Positions 1-11,970 of a stretch of DNA of 64,000 nucleotides are shown here, in pieces; the stretch's first letter is position 1, and every line of letters begins with the position of its first letter. The notes beneath the pieces are model-generated. The model was not told where the DNA came from. It searched no databases and was given only the letters and a program-made list of their open reading frames with translations. The stretch is taken from positions 2,793,149 through 2,857,148 of the forward strand of contig JAQFVV010012405.1 in assembly GCA_028023455.1 (NCBI GenBank). Direction: 5' to 3'. The stretch is from Epiperipatus broadwayi (lineage: Eukaryota > Onychophora > Udeonychophora > Euonychophora > Peripatidae). The position numbers and the translations under genes were made by a program.

Positions 1-585
1 ATTTAAAAGGGTTGAGGGTTGAATTATATTTATTTTTTATTAAAAATCAAAAGAATAATAATGGTCTTTTGAAGTAGTCTAAATAAAATCTTATTTAATA
101 GTGAAACTATCTAAAAATTCTATTGTGATATTTTCTTTGTATATTTTTTTTATGTGTTCAAAACTCTTACTCCCATTCATGTCTACTCCCGGCCATGAGA
201 CTGAGCTAGCTGATGGTCAAAAGCCTTTTTCACATTCCTTAAGACAGTGGTTTTCATTGGTAATATATTCACTTTGCGTAATTCTTATATTCGTATAAGA
301 TTGGCGCTTGGAATTCTATGGAGGACCATAAATACATGTTGGGAATGTATTACAGTTAAATGAGAACAAATTCAAAGACATTTTGATCAACAGTGATTAA
401 GTCAAAACAGTTTTAGTTAAATATACATATGTAAGCATACTGTATGCTTTTCATGTTATAAGTATATTAGGTGAAACTTATTATATAGTGAGGAGAGGGG
501 TTTTGTTACAACATCCATTTCTTTTACTAATGTTATTAACACTTATGAAATATTGTATTTTAATAATTTTAAATGTAAAACTATG
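1..585. other. AT-rich sequence without recognisable gene
   Basis: A 65-codon open frame lies at 101-298 on the plus strand, but it has no recognisable domain and begins at a non-ATG codon. I see no transposon ends and no RNA gene here. Confidence 0.5.
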
Positions 586-982
586 TAGTGTCAGATTATA
601 ATTCTATTTAGAAGGCAATAATCCCTTCTCATTTGTGCCATACTATAATTAAATCAATGATGTTAAATGCAAGAATAGTGTCATTTTATTCACAAGATAA
701 ATGCTTTGAGAAAAGTGTTAATATGATTATTAAAAGAAATTGATGAAAAGTGAATTTTTAATATATATTCACACTCTTATTCCAAGACAATTAAGATTGA
801 CTTTATATAAAGGCATTTAGGTTTGAAAATAAGATGGTCATTCTTACTTTTTTGAAGTCTTTATCTTGTGTCTGGAATAAGAGTATCCTTGCATTTTATT
901 ATCACTGAGTTAATTATAGTATGGTGTAAGTGAGAAAGGATTATTAACTTCTAAATTGAATTGCAATCTAATACTACACTAG
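586..982. mobile_element. Foldback (inverted-repeat) element, about 400 bp
   Basis: The two halves are imperfect reverse complements. The left arm (about 586-720, starting TAGTGTCAGATTATAATTC) matches the complement of the right arm (about 860-982, ending near TAATACTACACT). The shared blocks include TTAATTATAGTATGG, the ACTCTTATTCC region and an ACAAGATAAA block. There is no coding capacity. The structure fits a foldback or MITE-type non-autonomous DNA element; the superfamily cannot be assigned because the target duplication is not clear. Confidence 0.6.
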
Positions 983-1115
983 TAAAATTCATCAATCATT
1001 ATATTGATTATGGTTCTAAGTTTTATATGGTTGGCACATTGTTGACTTAATTTTGTACTTCAAGAACCAAGAACATCTTGTAATCTGGCTCTATAATAAC
1101 CTAAATGGAAATTTT

Positions 1116-1902
1116 CATGGTGTCTTATAATTACAATAGAATGACAGCCTGTTAAGCTAATTGCGCAGACGCTGTGAGGATGTTATTATTAATAAATGAA
1201 TACCTTCGAACAACCACATGATATAGTATTTGTGTAAGAGTAAAAAGGAATCCTCTTACCCTTACGACTCAAATATTTATAAATGAGCAAATCTAAAGTA
1301 GTTGTAACGAAGGCGTGACTACATAATAGTCACTTTAAATTACAATATATAATGTCTGTATGAATGATGCCAATGAAATTTTCTAGAATTTACTAAACGC
1401 CACTCTAAACGAAACTAAATCATATACATGAATAAACATTTATTTTATAACGTCTTGCATCCTCACAGCATCTGCGCAATTAGCTTAACAGGCTGTCATT
1501 CTATTGTAATTATAATCGCACGCAAGACGTTATAAAATAAATGTTTATTCATGTATATGATTTAGTTTCGTTTAGAGTGGCATTTAGTAAATTCTAGAAA
1601 ATTTCATTGGCGTCATTCATACAGACATTATATATTGTAATTTAAAGTGACTATTATGTAGTCACGCCTTCGTTACAACTACTTTAGATTTGCTCATTTA
1701 TAAATATTTGAGTCGTAAGGGTAAGAGGATTCCTTTTTACTCTTACACAAATACTATATCATGTGGTTGTTCGAAGGTATTCATTTATTAATAATAACAT
1801 CCTCACAGCGTCTGCGCAATTAGCTTAACAGGCTGTCATTCTATTGTAATTATAATCGCACGCAAGACGTTATAAAATAAATGTTTATTCATGGTGTCTT
1901 AT
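1116..1902. repeat. Complex inverted and direct repeat cluster (341-bp unit)
   Basis: A block at 1458-1553 recurs almost identically at 1799-1893, a direct repeat with period 341 bp. The DNA from about 1129 to 1457 is the reverse complement of about 1523-1856. The order is therefore one inverted unit followed by 1.3 direct units, with a spacer of about 65 bp at the centre. A 16-bp direct repeat (TTCATGGTGTCTTATA) occurs on both sides, at 1114-1129 and 1888-1903, like a target duplication. Part of that repeat overlaps the unit by microhomology, so the true duplication may be shorter (8-10 bp). No coding frame is present. Confidence 0.75.
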
Positions 1903-2087
1903 ACTAATATCACTTACCATGAATATATGAAGACACTCAAAAAAATAGAATATATTACTGTTTGACACATAAAATTTATAATTATCATTATCCATTTTAG
2001 GATGACCCATAACTACAGCTGTCATTAGCTATTAATTAGTTAAGCATTACACATATCAAATAACATGTTTAACGTAAATAGTCAAAA

Positions 2088-2215
2088 TAAGAGTCATAGA
2101 TCACATGATCCTATCTCTTAAGCTTGTAAATTATAAATAATGAGGATTGCCTAAGAGTCATAGATCACATGACCCTATCTCTTAACTTTGTAAGTTATAA
2201 ATAATGAAGATTGCC
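2088..2215. repeat. 64-bp tandem duplication
   Basis: Two adjacent copies (2088-2151 and 2152-2215) begin TAAGAGTCATAGATCACATG and end near GATTGCC. They differ at a handful of positions. They lie directly against the inverted-repeat element that starts at 2216. Confidence 0.85.
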
Positions 2216-2459
2216 AAATCCTCTACAAGCTTTGTGATAAATGCTTAGCCATATTTTTCACTCAATAGATAACTTTTAGATAAGTGCTTGGTGTTGGATT
2301 GGTATTTTAAGATCTAGTGTCTGAACCTAACCAGACACCTCTCTGAGGAGTGCCAAAGCATGGAACCATGGTCAGGGGTTTGGGGAAGGGTTCCTGACAG
2401 AGATATTTTAAGTGTTGTCTCTGACTAAGCATTTATCACAAAGCTTGTAGAGGATTTGT
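2216..2459 (+). mobile_element. Dispersed inverted-repeat element, copy 1
   Basis: The ends form an inverted repeat of about 31 bp: AATCCTCTACAAGCTTTGTG at 2217 on, and its complement ending near 2457. The interior contains TTGGTATTTTAAGATCTAGT, then GTGTCTGAA and a CTGAGGAGTG...AAAGCATG block. The same interior blocks occur in reverse orientation at 40161-40345, which makes this a repeat family rather than a chance hairpin. It has no coding capacity. It is probably a non-autonomous DNA transposon; the superfamily is unknown. Confidence 0.7.
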
Positions 2460-2520
2460 CAATTCTCATTGTTTCTAACATGTTTAATACACTTCAATCA
2501 ACTAAAGATGTATAGTACCG

Positions 2521-2613
<93 letters not shown>
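2521..2613. repeat. Compound (TTA)n-(TGA)n microsatellite, tail of LINE A
   Basis: About 17 TTA units (2521-2572) run directly into about 13 TGA/ATG units (2573-2613). On the minus strand this reads (CAT)n(TAA)n. It lies just downstream of the 3' end of LINE A, so it is best read as the short-repeat tail that some non-LTR retrotransposons carry instead of poly(A). Confidence 0.85.
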
Positions 2614-2854
2614 TTTCAAAGCAAAACTTTATTGAGTCTAAAAAGTTACAGAGTCATATATTGATTTTTTACAAATGAAAAACAAATTACAACTTTCAGT
2701 ATATAAGTCTTTATCTTTTCTGCATACTTTTTCTTCTTCTTGTTTTTAAATTTGGTCTTCTATTTAGTTCAGTTTATGCTTGCATTTTTTTTTTAAAGTT
2801 GGAAAAAATGCTGATGTTGAAAATGTCATCATCTATCTTATTGGTCTTTATATT

Positions 2855-5800
2855 TCATAGACTGGATCTCTGTTTCAAGTGTGACCATGTGGCTGCAAAT
2901 ATATCTGGTTGAGCTAGGATGCTGTCTCTTTTTCTTAACAGTTCTAGTTTTATTGAATATGTTGCTGGGTGGCGTCGAGGGTTATTGGCAAGTGCAAAAG
3001 TGCATCTGGTGCAACAGTAGGCATAAAGGCTGTATGTTGCTGCACGAATAGCAGGGTTGTTGCTTTTTTTAAATGTATTTATTATTTCATCAATTGAAAT
3101 GATAGCCTTTCTGTATGTGGTAAACATTGTGCGACGTATTGTTTCTAGGGCACTGCAGGAATGAAGAAAATGATCTTGTGTCTCTTCTTCTCTATGACAT
3201 AGCCCGCACATGGGGTCTATATTGGTATAGAATCTACGAAATCTAAGGAAATGGGTTGTGGGTAGAGCATTGAGATTAAGCTTAAGTAGAAAATCGAATA
3301 ATTTTGGTTCTAAAGACCATTTTCTGAATTGTTGCAGTAGTTGCCTGTTGTCTATTCCAAGAACTGATGGATGTAGATTGGGTGTCTGGTTTGGATGTAG
3401 TATATTGTAAATGTCCCAGTATGTATACTTGTTGTCATTATTGAGTGATATTTTGTTGTATATTGGCTTGAGTTCTTCAATCAGTGTGGATAGATATCCA
3501 TATGAAGGGGGTGGTCTGTCTGTGGGTATTATACTGATTACACACTCCAGGTCTGGAAATCTTTTTATGGTTGCTGTTATTAGATTTACTGATTTCTGGG
3601 TGTAAAAAACATTGATTGTATGGAGTCCAAGTCCATTGCTATGTGGTGGTCTGCTCAGATTTTTTAAAGAGATTGCCACTGTCTTTCTCTTCCATATTAG
3701 TTTGTTACAGATTGACGAGATTTTAGATATGAATGTTTTTGCAAATTTGATTATAGGTGTATAGTATGTAATTTTTGTAGTTATAAGTTGATTAAATAGT
3801 GCTACCTTTGCATATATTGACAGGTATGACTTTTCAAGTGAGGCTGTGATTTTTTCAGCATCTATTTTTAATTTATTTTGAATTTTTTGCCTCATTCCAT
3901 TGGTTCCAAGGTAGAATGGGAAACCAAGGAAAGCAGATGGTTTACCATTAAACATCTCTGTATAGTGCTTGCCTGTGTATATTGACCATGCTGCAGTTTT
4001 ATTTGTGTTAATTTTTAAATTAAAATTTGAGGTATAATTCTTGATTATCTCTTGTAATATGGGGAGGTTCTTTTTAGAGGGGAGGAAAACGGTTACATCG
4101 TCCATATAGGCTATGCATGATATATTTAAAGCAGTGTTTGGAATTTGAATGCCTTTTATTTTTTTCTGTATCTCTATTAATAGAGGATTTATATATATTG
4201 TAAAGAGCAAGGCACTTAGGGGGGATCCTTGTGGGATGGATTGACTCGGTCTGAAGGCTGGTGATTTTTTTCCATTCAATGTGATGTGAATTTCACGGCT
4301 GAGTAGCAGATTGGCTATTATATATAGTAGGGATGGAGGTGTTGTTGTTTTTTTCAGCACGTCTAATAATTTGGCTATAGGCACTGAGTCAAAAGCTACC
4401 TCAATGTCTAGTTGAACTATAATTGGTGCATATTTCTTTCTTTTTTTTACTACTTCAATAATTGTTTTGTACATTAAGGCACCCAGGCCAATGGATGATC
4501 CTTTTTTGGCATATTGTGCTGATGATAACACAGGGAGTAAGTGTTGTTCTATTTTTTCCTTTATCACTCTTTCAAGAATTTTTATTCCTAAAGGTCCCAT
4601 TGAAATTGGTCGTAGATTATATAAAGATGATATTGCTGTTGGTTTTTTGTTAAATGGAACCATTGCAATTGGGTATAGACTTTGTATGTTGTAAATTTTT
4701 TGGGATATGTAATTGGCTAGATCGCACAGGTATTTTGCTGTGAAGTGACTAAGATGTTTGAACACAAATTTGGGAATTTCTTGTGGTCCTGGGTGACATG
4801 TGTTTGTTATTGTTGCAAGTTGAAATACAATGTCAGTTGTTGTTATTGGTGTATCTGTTTCAGGGTCTCCAAATATGTCTTCATTTGGTATGTACACTCT
4901 CTGTTTTTGCAGTTTTTTTTAAAGTGTTGATATATTGGGTTTATCATGTTATGTCCAGCTGTTATAGAGCTATCTATTTCAAGTGCCATAGGCACTCTTG
5001 ACTGTGGATGGGTATCCCAATGCCCACCGTATGTATGCTCTGGTCCAAGTATGTTGTTGTGTAAGGCATATTTTTTTCTTTTTTATTGCTACATATTGCT
5101 TTAGTGTATTGCATGTATTGTTGTACATTTCTGTAAGTTTTTTAATTTGTGTTTGATTATCTGTAGTTGGTCTGGAAATGGTTATTCTTTTATGTAGTTC
5201 ATCTGCCAATGCTAATAATCTGGTGGGGGGGGGGGTGTTGAGTTGCAGGTAATATGATTGATGTTGAAAGAAAGTATATTGGTGAATGCTATATACTTTT
5301 GTACTGGATCGAGTGACATGTTTTGAAGTTTTTGGAGCATTATATATGTTTCTGAATATAAGAATTCAGTTGTTTGTGCTGGAAGAAGTATTCACATAGT
5401 CTTTTGGAGGGCTATTGTTGTATTTTGTATTTTTGTTAGGTCGAGGGTGATGAACTGAGCAGCATGATCTGAGATTATAGATGGACAGAGTTCAAGATTA
5501 AAATAATGATGTAACATTGGTGAGTAGAAACACAAATCAATAAGTGACTTATATCTATTGTTATTAAAAGATATTGAGTTTGATGGGAGAAAACCCTCCG
5601 CATTCATAAGTGGGATTGTTATTTGATGGATCCATTTGGTGACAAAAGTTTGGTAGGTCATGTTGAAATCTCCCAGGAGTATTATGGGATTTGGTGTTGC
5701 TGTAAGCATTGAATTTATTGTTGCTATTATTCTGGAGATGATGACAGGGCCTGGTGGTATATATACAAATACTAGGTTAAGTGTGATATTTTTATGATGG

Positions 5801-6096
5801 AGTGTTAATATGATAAGATTAGAGTCAATATATATAATTTTAAAAGAATCGAAAGGGCAGTTGAGGGAAATAATTATGCTTGTGCCACCTGATGGTGATG
5901 ATGATTGCCTTGAGCAGGCACAAAAACCTTGGCTGACTAAATATTTTGATGGATCAATTTGAGAGCTGCTGTATATTTTTGTTTCCAAAAGCCCCAGTAT
6001 GTGTGGTTGTGTTGTATGTAACCATTTTTTGAGATGAAAAAGTTTTTTGGTGGCATTTAAGCCTCTAATGTTGAGAGATCCAATTTTTATCTTCAT
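2855..6096 (-). pseudogene. LINE A ORF2: endonuclease-reverse transcriptase, broken
   Basis: The product would nick target DNA and reverse-transcribe the element RNA. The endonuclease lies at 6096-5392: it opens KIGSLNIRGLN, contains LLETK and LLGDFN, and ends with the SDHAAQF histidine motif. A TGA at 5392-5394 interrupts it, and the frame continues to a run of G bases near 5223 where it shifts. A middle piece (5209-4979, with the TRAYIRWALGY block) is followed by further shifts, one at an eight-A run near 4915. The largest piece (4897-2855, 680 codons) has an intact RT: NLRPISMGPL, QLDIEVAFDSV, IPQGSPLSALLF and the catalytic AYMDD. The C-terminus has CGLC followed by H and C residues, a zinc-finger-like motif. 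RNase H is absent. Only about four lesions separate it from an open ORF. Confidence 0.88.
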
Positions 6097-6158
6097 GTTT
6101 TAAATAATTTTTTAACAGGGTATTGATTTTTATTTTATTTTTAATACTAAATGTTTGT

Positions 6159-7766
6159 TTATATTGCAGTAGATGGATGCTGATACATATTTAAGACATT
6201 GTTGGGTTTATTATCAGTTTTTCTTTCATTTAATATTGCTTCAGACTCTATACAGGCAATTTGCGATGAAACCGAACAGGTGTCCATTTGTTGTTGGCTT
6301 ACATCCATTTCTATTTCATCATTTTCTAAATTGTATATGTCTGATGAGTTGTGCTTTTGGTCTGTTTTTTTTGCCTTTTTGGATTCATAGTTTTTTGGTG
6401 GTCGACCTGGCTTTCTTTTTCCCTCTGGTGTATTCTCTTGAATAGGTGGAAGAGGGGCTTCTATTGCATCCATTATGTTTGATGCAGTTTTGTTTATAAT
6501 TGTAGTTTTTTTTATTATTGGTATCTTTATATTATCTGGATTTATATTTTCATTATATAACTGTGTGTGTTTACTTTCTGTTTGTTGATTTTTACTTGGT
6601 ACACATTTTGTTTTATTGAGATGCTGATCCTGTGATGTAATTGCTGTATTTTGTGTTGTGGTTTCTTGAGAATTATTTTCGTTTGAATCTTGGATTTCTG
6701 TGTTAGTTTTTGTGTTATTATTTTTTTGGTTGGTCTTTGGGATAGGCAATTCTGATCCATTATTATTTTTGTTTGTGGGTGTTTGAACCTGTTTTTTTCC
6801 GGTTTCTATTATTGGGTTGCCAATGGATGTAGTGTTATTATAAATTTTATTTTCATCACTGGGTTGTTCTGGGGAGAGGATTTTAGTTTGTTCACAGTGA
6901 TTGCTTTTTGCATTATCGCACTGAGTTGCTAGGTGTCCTCTCTGTCCACAGCCAAAACAAAGTGGCTTTAGACCTCTTATGTGAAGAGAGAGTGTCGCTT
7001 CTTGATCTGTAATCTGTGTTGGAATTGTTTAGGCGTCTACGTTTTTATGTAATTTTATTTTAAATTCAAAACGATTACTACATATCGGTATAGGTGTGTC
7101 TTTTAAATATATAGGCTGTAGGGCAATTACTTTTCCAAACGGGTTTATCATTTTTTGAAAATCTTGTACATTGTATTTAAGATAAGTATTTTTAAGCACT
7201 CCAGTAATTATATTTTTCCGGTTTTCATCTATAATTACGAGTGCGTAATTATCAAGTGCTAAAATAGTGGATTGAAAACGTTCTTTTTGCTGCTGAGTAT
7301 AAAAATCAGTGGTTATATATCGAGAATTTGGATGGTCGGCGATACAAGAGATTGTTTCCCATAGTGCATTTTGCATGATTGCTTCATATAATAAAGCTTT
7401 TGGGAAACGATATAATGAGCATTGATTATCGGTTACTGCGAGTACTAACGAAGTTGGTGAAAAAAACCTGCGAAATATTTCAAATAACGTATGAGGCACC
7501 ATATTACTGAAACGGTCCGTCACATTTTCAAGCGTTTCTTTTGTCCAGATTGCGGCTGGGGGTTGATTTTCCTCTCGAGTGTTTAGATCAAGATTTTTTA
7601 TATCATTTGTATTTGTTCTACGGAAGCGCGATATTTGAGTTGGTGCTGTAGTATTGCTATTACTTTTAAGTACTTTTGCATACGAAATAGGCGATGTTGA
7701 AACTAACGATGTTGTTAATTTCATAATGGTGCTTAATTCGCTCACGCTTGACTGGGCAGTAGCCAT
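6159..7766 (-). pseudogene. LINE A ORF1: Gag-like RNA-binding protein, one in-frame stop
   Basis: This is probably the nucleic-acid-binding protein of LINE A. From ATG at 7766 the frame runs 245 codons to a TAA at 7029-7031, then continues in the same frame to the stop at 6159, so a single stop splits an otherwise open ORF of about 535 codons. Just beyond the stop lies a zinc knuckle of CX2CX4HX4C type (CFGCGQRGHLATQC). The N-terminal half matches LINE B ORF1 in order, with a SYAKVLK-like segment, then a DNQCSLYRFP-like segment and an HPN block. The C-terminal third is rich in Asn, Gln, Thr and Lys and looks disordered. It ends 62 nt before ORF2. Confidence 0.82.
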
Positions 7767-9745
7767 GATTTATTTTGACTCAAGTCAGTATTTTTTTATT
7801 TTTTAAAAAAAGATATTAAAACACACCGATATTTTTCAAAAAACACTATTAATCTATTATATAATTCGATTTTTCCTGTATTATGTTTGTTTTGTGAATA
7901 ACAAGTTGGAACAAAAGTTAAAAATAAATACTTACATCGGAGAACTTAAGGATTGCTTCTTACCTCAGCAGAGATTTGCTTGTATATTTCATACTTATTT
8001 ATCATTTTGAATTATAACCATAGTATGTTGCTGGATCTATAAATAATTGTAGTTTTTATTCGTTAACTCTAAACAATAAGTTGAAGATAAATATTGCTTC
8101 ATGGGATAATGAAACTGTTTAATAATTAACACATTATAAATCCGATTTACGATGTGATTAACATGATAATTAATATATCAAAAATTAACTTGATATTTAT
8201 TCTAATATTAGTTAATATTTTATAACTCAGTTTAATAAACATGTCAATTCCACATAATGCTGGAAACTTTAAGATGGTGAATACAGTTTTGCCTGACATA
8301 AGTTTTAAGACAATTAAGAGAATATTTTATATTAAAAGTCTCAATAAATATTTTGTAAACTTTTATGATTTAGTATATTCATTTATATTGTTTAATTAGG
8401 CAGATATAAATTATTAAGGTGCATTTATTTAATTGCAATAGAACAATTTTTAAAATTTTTTTTCTGCATAATGAAAATTAGTGTAGCATAATAAAATTGT
8501 GGCAGTCGGAGTTAGCTTTATATAATATTTCACATTATTTTTTAAATTAACTGCAACAAATTAATTTTGATTTCCCTTGAATTATTTTCTCCATAGGGTT
8601 AACTTTAAATACTATTTCACGTAAGTGAAGGCATATTATGATTATCTTATAAATTCAAAACAGTAATAAAGGACATTAAATATCACCTATCATAGTTCTG
8701 CTTATTTTTAAATTTATTTTAACTGAAAGTATAAAATAATTTTCTTTTTTCTTGTTATCCCAAATAAGTTATAAGTATTTCTATAATGCACACAGTACAT
8801 ATAATAATTAAAACATTTACAAAATAGAGTAAAATTTCATGCTTATGAACTTCTGAATTGGTTTAAATTTGAATTCAATTTTGTCACTTTTTCTTCCAAT
8901 ATGTCAACCAGTTTTAAATCTGAACTTTTGATGATTATCAATTGATAGTTGTGATGTGATTCATGTCTATAGGTCAAATGGAGTTCCTAATCCATTAATT
9001 GCAAGTTACTAATCCAATCCAATTCCATTTTTAATTCAATTCAAATCCAATTTTACCATTTAATAATTTTCAGTTTCCCCTTAATTCTCAACTCTTAATT
9101 CAGTTCTTTCATTTTTGGTCTCTTTGTTTTCTTGGTCTTCCCTATAAAAATCTATGTTAGCCTATTTATTAACTTTTCTCAGAGAGGATGATTGTAAAAA
9201 TTAACAGACCAATTGAATTGTTGTATGTGCATACATTAACATCCAATTAATAATTCTCCATCTATAAGCATAAGTGATAATTAATTAAGCTGTTTAAAAT
9301 TTTTAAATTACAATAAAAATATGCTTAAAAATTAAGTATAAAGATTAATTTGAAATAACTATAATTTTAGGTCTTTTTGATTATTATTTAATAATAATAA
9401 AATACCAAATATTTCTATACTTTTAATTTAACCATAACATTAATACATTATTATTCTGATACTTTTGAAATTAATTCATCTGACAGACTGCATATAAAAA
9501 GTCTCATACATAATCTGGCAGAGAGCCTAGCACATCTCTTGAACAGCCTAATTCTTTATCACTATCAGGAGACTTATTAATGAAATCTACCTACTTTTAT
9601 AATATAATTTAGCAATCATAATAACAAACCACTGATATAAGATACCTGTTTAATATATTTAATTATTATCAATTAAATTTTAAAAATGGTATACAATTGA
9701 CCATTTAAATAGAGCTTGATAAACATTGAGCCCATCCTTAAGGTT
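7767..9745. other. AT-rich sequence, includes the LINE A 5' region
   Basis: The first 100-200 bases above 7766 are presumably the 5' untranslated part of LINE A, but no boundary is visible. Beyond that I see no coding frame, RNA gene or clear transposon end. Confidence 0.5.
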
Positions 9746-9885
9746 ACAATATATATAATATACAAATCAATATATATATATATCAAAATGTATAGTCGAA
9801 AGTACTTCTAAAAATAATATAATTTATGTAAATTTTACTGTATTTTGATATATATATATATAGATTTGTATATTACATATATTGT
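9746..9885. repeat. Palindromic AT-rich repeat
   Basis: Arms of about 44 bp (9746-9789 and 9842-9885) are near-perfect reverse complements, reading ACAATATATATAATATACAA at the left end. The 52-bp centre is unique. It may be a TA-targeting miniature element or may have arisen from the surrounding TA repeats. Confidence 0.6.
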
Positions 9886-9919
9886 GTGGAACGAATACAG
9901 ATATCAAACTTAATTTATT

Positions 9920-9957
<38 letters not shown>

Positions 9958-9958
9958 C
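9920..9958. repeat. (AC)n(AT)n microsatellite
   Basis: A run of AC dinucleotides passes directly into a run of AT dinucleotides. Confidence 0.9.
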
Positions 9959-9965
9959 ACTAGAT

Positions 9966-9997
9966 GGAGCTTACCAGTAGCTCTAAACAAGCTTTGT
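9966..9997 (+). repeat. Dispersed inverted-repeat element, terminal fragment (copy 4)
   Basis: The stretch containing AGCTCTAAACAAGCTTTG matches the terminus of the element at 40161-40345 (AGCTCTAACAAGCTTTG on the minus strand) and of the fragment at 53289-53332. Only the end is present. Confidence 0.45.
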
Positions 9998-10062
9998 TTT
10001 TATATATATAATAGATAATTAACTTAGGATTAAAATGAAATATGCCTATCTGATTGAAAATG

Positions 10063-10410
10063 AAGGATTTTAATAAATGTGTTTTACCAATTCTTATGGA
10101 TATGAGACTGTTAAGAGTAATAAGATGTCAAAATGAAATATAGGTAAGAGAACAAATTGAAAGAATTAAGAGACTGAAGTGGAGTTTGCTAGAAGGGGTG
10201 ATAACAAATGGACAGTTGAAATATTGAACTGGATTTCAAGAAATTATAAAACGCCTAGAAAGAGAGAATGTGAAATGAATGGATGAAATAAGGTCTTGTG
10301 TGGGGATGATGTGGAGAAGAGAGGTCAGAGATTAGAGAAGATGGGTTGAACTTGTAGAGATCTTTATCCTGCTGGGGATTTATAATAGCTGAAACGATGA
10401 TGAAGATGAA
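10063..10410 (+). pseudogene. RTE-like LINE reverse transcriptase, C-terminal remnant
   Basis: Conceptual translation in shifting frames gives the order typical of the C-terminus of RTE/BovB-type endonuclease-reverse transcriptases: a VLPILMDM..R segment (compare the usual LPxLTYGxET), REQIERIKRLKWSFARR, then DNKWTVEILNW followed by a K/R-PRKR segment, a tryptophan segment and LEKMG. It ends in a GATGATGAAGATGAA stretch, like the short-repeat 3' tails of that group. Stops and frameshifts break it throughout. The assignment rests on motif order remembered from the family; no long frame is intact. Confidence 0.7.
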
Positions 10411-11970
10411 TAGACTGAATCTCTGTAATTATCATAAATAATATTAAAACACTACTACAGTTTAAAGTTATTATTATAAGTGTGAATTATTTTTATTCAC
10501 AGATATTTTTTATATATATCTTATCAGAATAACCCTGGAAACACTTATCAGTCTTTAAATTCTATTTATGCTTTTAATATCTATCATTTTACCTTTTGTT
10601 ATTTGGTTACTCTTTTGCCTTCATTTTCTTTGGAGTCTATACATTTTTCCCCAATATTTTTTCTCTTTCTTGTAATTTCACTTCTTAAATATACTTATTT
10701 TTTTGGTGGAAAAGGGAGAATAATTGCCACAGTGGTCATTAAATGTTTTAACTGTGAACATTTTATGTCTAAGGTTACTGATCAGAAATAATGTCTTTTT
10801 AAAAAATAGATTTTTTTTTAAATTTCATGATCAATTATTAATTATAAAACCATTTGTTTTTTATTATGTGTTGCAGGGTTTTATTATATACATGTGTTAA
10901 AATCAAATATGAATAAAATTGCACTTTAGAAAATATGGGATATATTTATATAGCAGATTTATTTGAAAGTTTAAAATGAAATTAAGAAAAAATAAATAAA
11001 AGTGCGACATATATATTGCTTTCATAAATCTTAACCATATTTTGCCTGATTGAAAATTTAAAATGTAGCTTGGAAATAAGTGACAGTTGTTTTTTTATTT
11101 TTTATTTTTTAGAAAATTTGTTTTTCAATATGTCATAATATCCTATTCTTACACAATCATGATTCATCTTTATATGTATATAGTTTTATTTTTTCTAGTT
11201 TCAAACATTAATGTCCAGATTTCAAAAACCTTTGCTGGTTTGTTCACAAAACAGGTCTGTATCTTAGATTTTCCCAGGCTATATTGGGTAACCTCTCTTC
11301 CCCTCTTGGACTGTCACTTTTTATTATGGTCAGTCATTATTAACATCATGTACAGAAGTGGAATCCTTCTGTCCTTTTTCTTTTTTTGCTGTCTTTAGCA
11401 GTGGCCATTACGCCAATGAAAATTGAGTTATTGATCAGAAAGATTTATCTATCCATTAAAACAGAGTAGTAAAATTCTAAGTAGAGAAAACCTAGAGGTT
11501 AAAAAGTATAAGCTATATATATATGTCGGTAATGTGTGTTTTTAAGTTACTGGTTATATATGATTATATATATAAATTTCGATCACGTACTCATTATAAA
11601 TATTCATTTATAATGCAATACAAATTACTAATTAATTTTCAAACGTATATTTAGATATATGTAATATATCCATGTTATTTGTAAATATAAGCTTAAGTAT
11701 ATGAAACAAAATTGGATAATTTTATCACTGGTAACTAGTTATTTGTATCAAGAGCATAGAGAGAAAACAACAACTATCATATTACTATACCATATTTTAT
11801 CTTATTAGAAAACTGTTCAGATGATTCATGAGATATAATATTAATTTCACTCCTTGCATAATATGATGACATAGATTTTTTTAAAATCTGTGATTCTATT
11901 GAAATATAGAAAATAAAATATTGTATAATGCTGAGGTAGTTATTATTTTCTCTTTATTCATTAATATTCC
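10411..11970. other. AT-rich sequence without recognisable gene
   Basis: Open frames at 10603-10791 and 11087-11398 (plus) are hydrophobic, T-rich translations without a recognisable domain, and are most likely chance frames. No transposon termini were seen. Confidence 0.5.

Larger units (their letters stand above)
2521..7766 (-). mobile_element. LINE A: APE-type non-LTR retrotransposon, nearly full length
   Basis: On the minus strand a Gag-like ORF1 with a CCHC knuckle (7766-6159) is followed after 62 nt by ORF2 (6096-2855) encoding an apurinic-type endonuclease and a reverse transcriptase. About 240 nt of 3' untranslated sequence then leads to a trinucleotide-repeat tail. The two-ORF layout and the C-terminal Cys/His motif without an RNase H resemble the Jockey/R1/I assemblage; I cannot fix the clade. 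The copy carries in-frame stops and indels, several at homopolymers, so it is inactive as written. The 5' end is somewhere above 7766 and was not resolved. LINE B at 13.5-19.3 kb is a relative. Confidence 0.88.

Noticed and set aside
101-298. 65-codon frame that might be a host exon
   Set aside because: No ATG start, no recognisable domain, and no splice context that can be supported.
2216-2459. Hairpin as a transcription terminator or a CRISPR-like unit
   Set aside because: The context is eukaryotic and the same sequence recurs as a dispersed repeat; no regularly spaced repeats occur anywhere in the window.
2469-2678. Frame encoding poly-Tyr then poly-Asp
   Set aside because: It is a translation of the TTA/TGA microsatellite.
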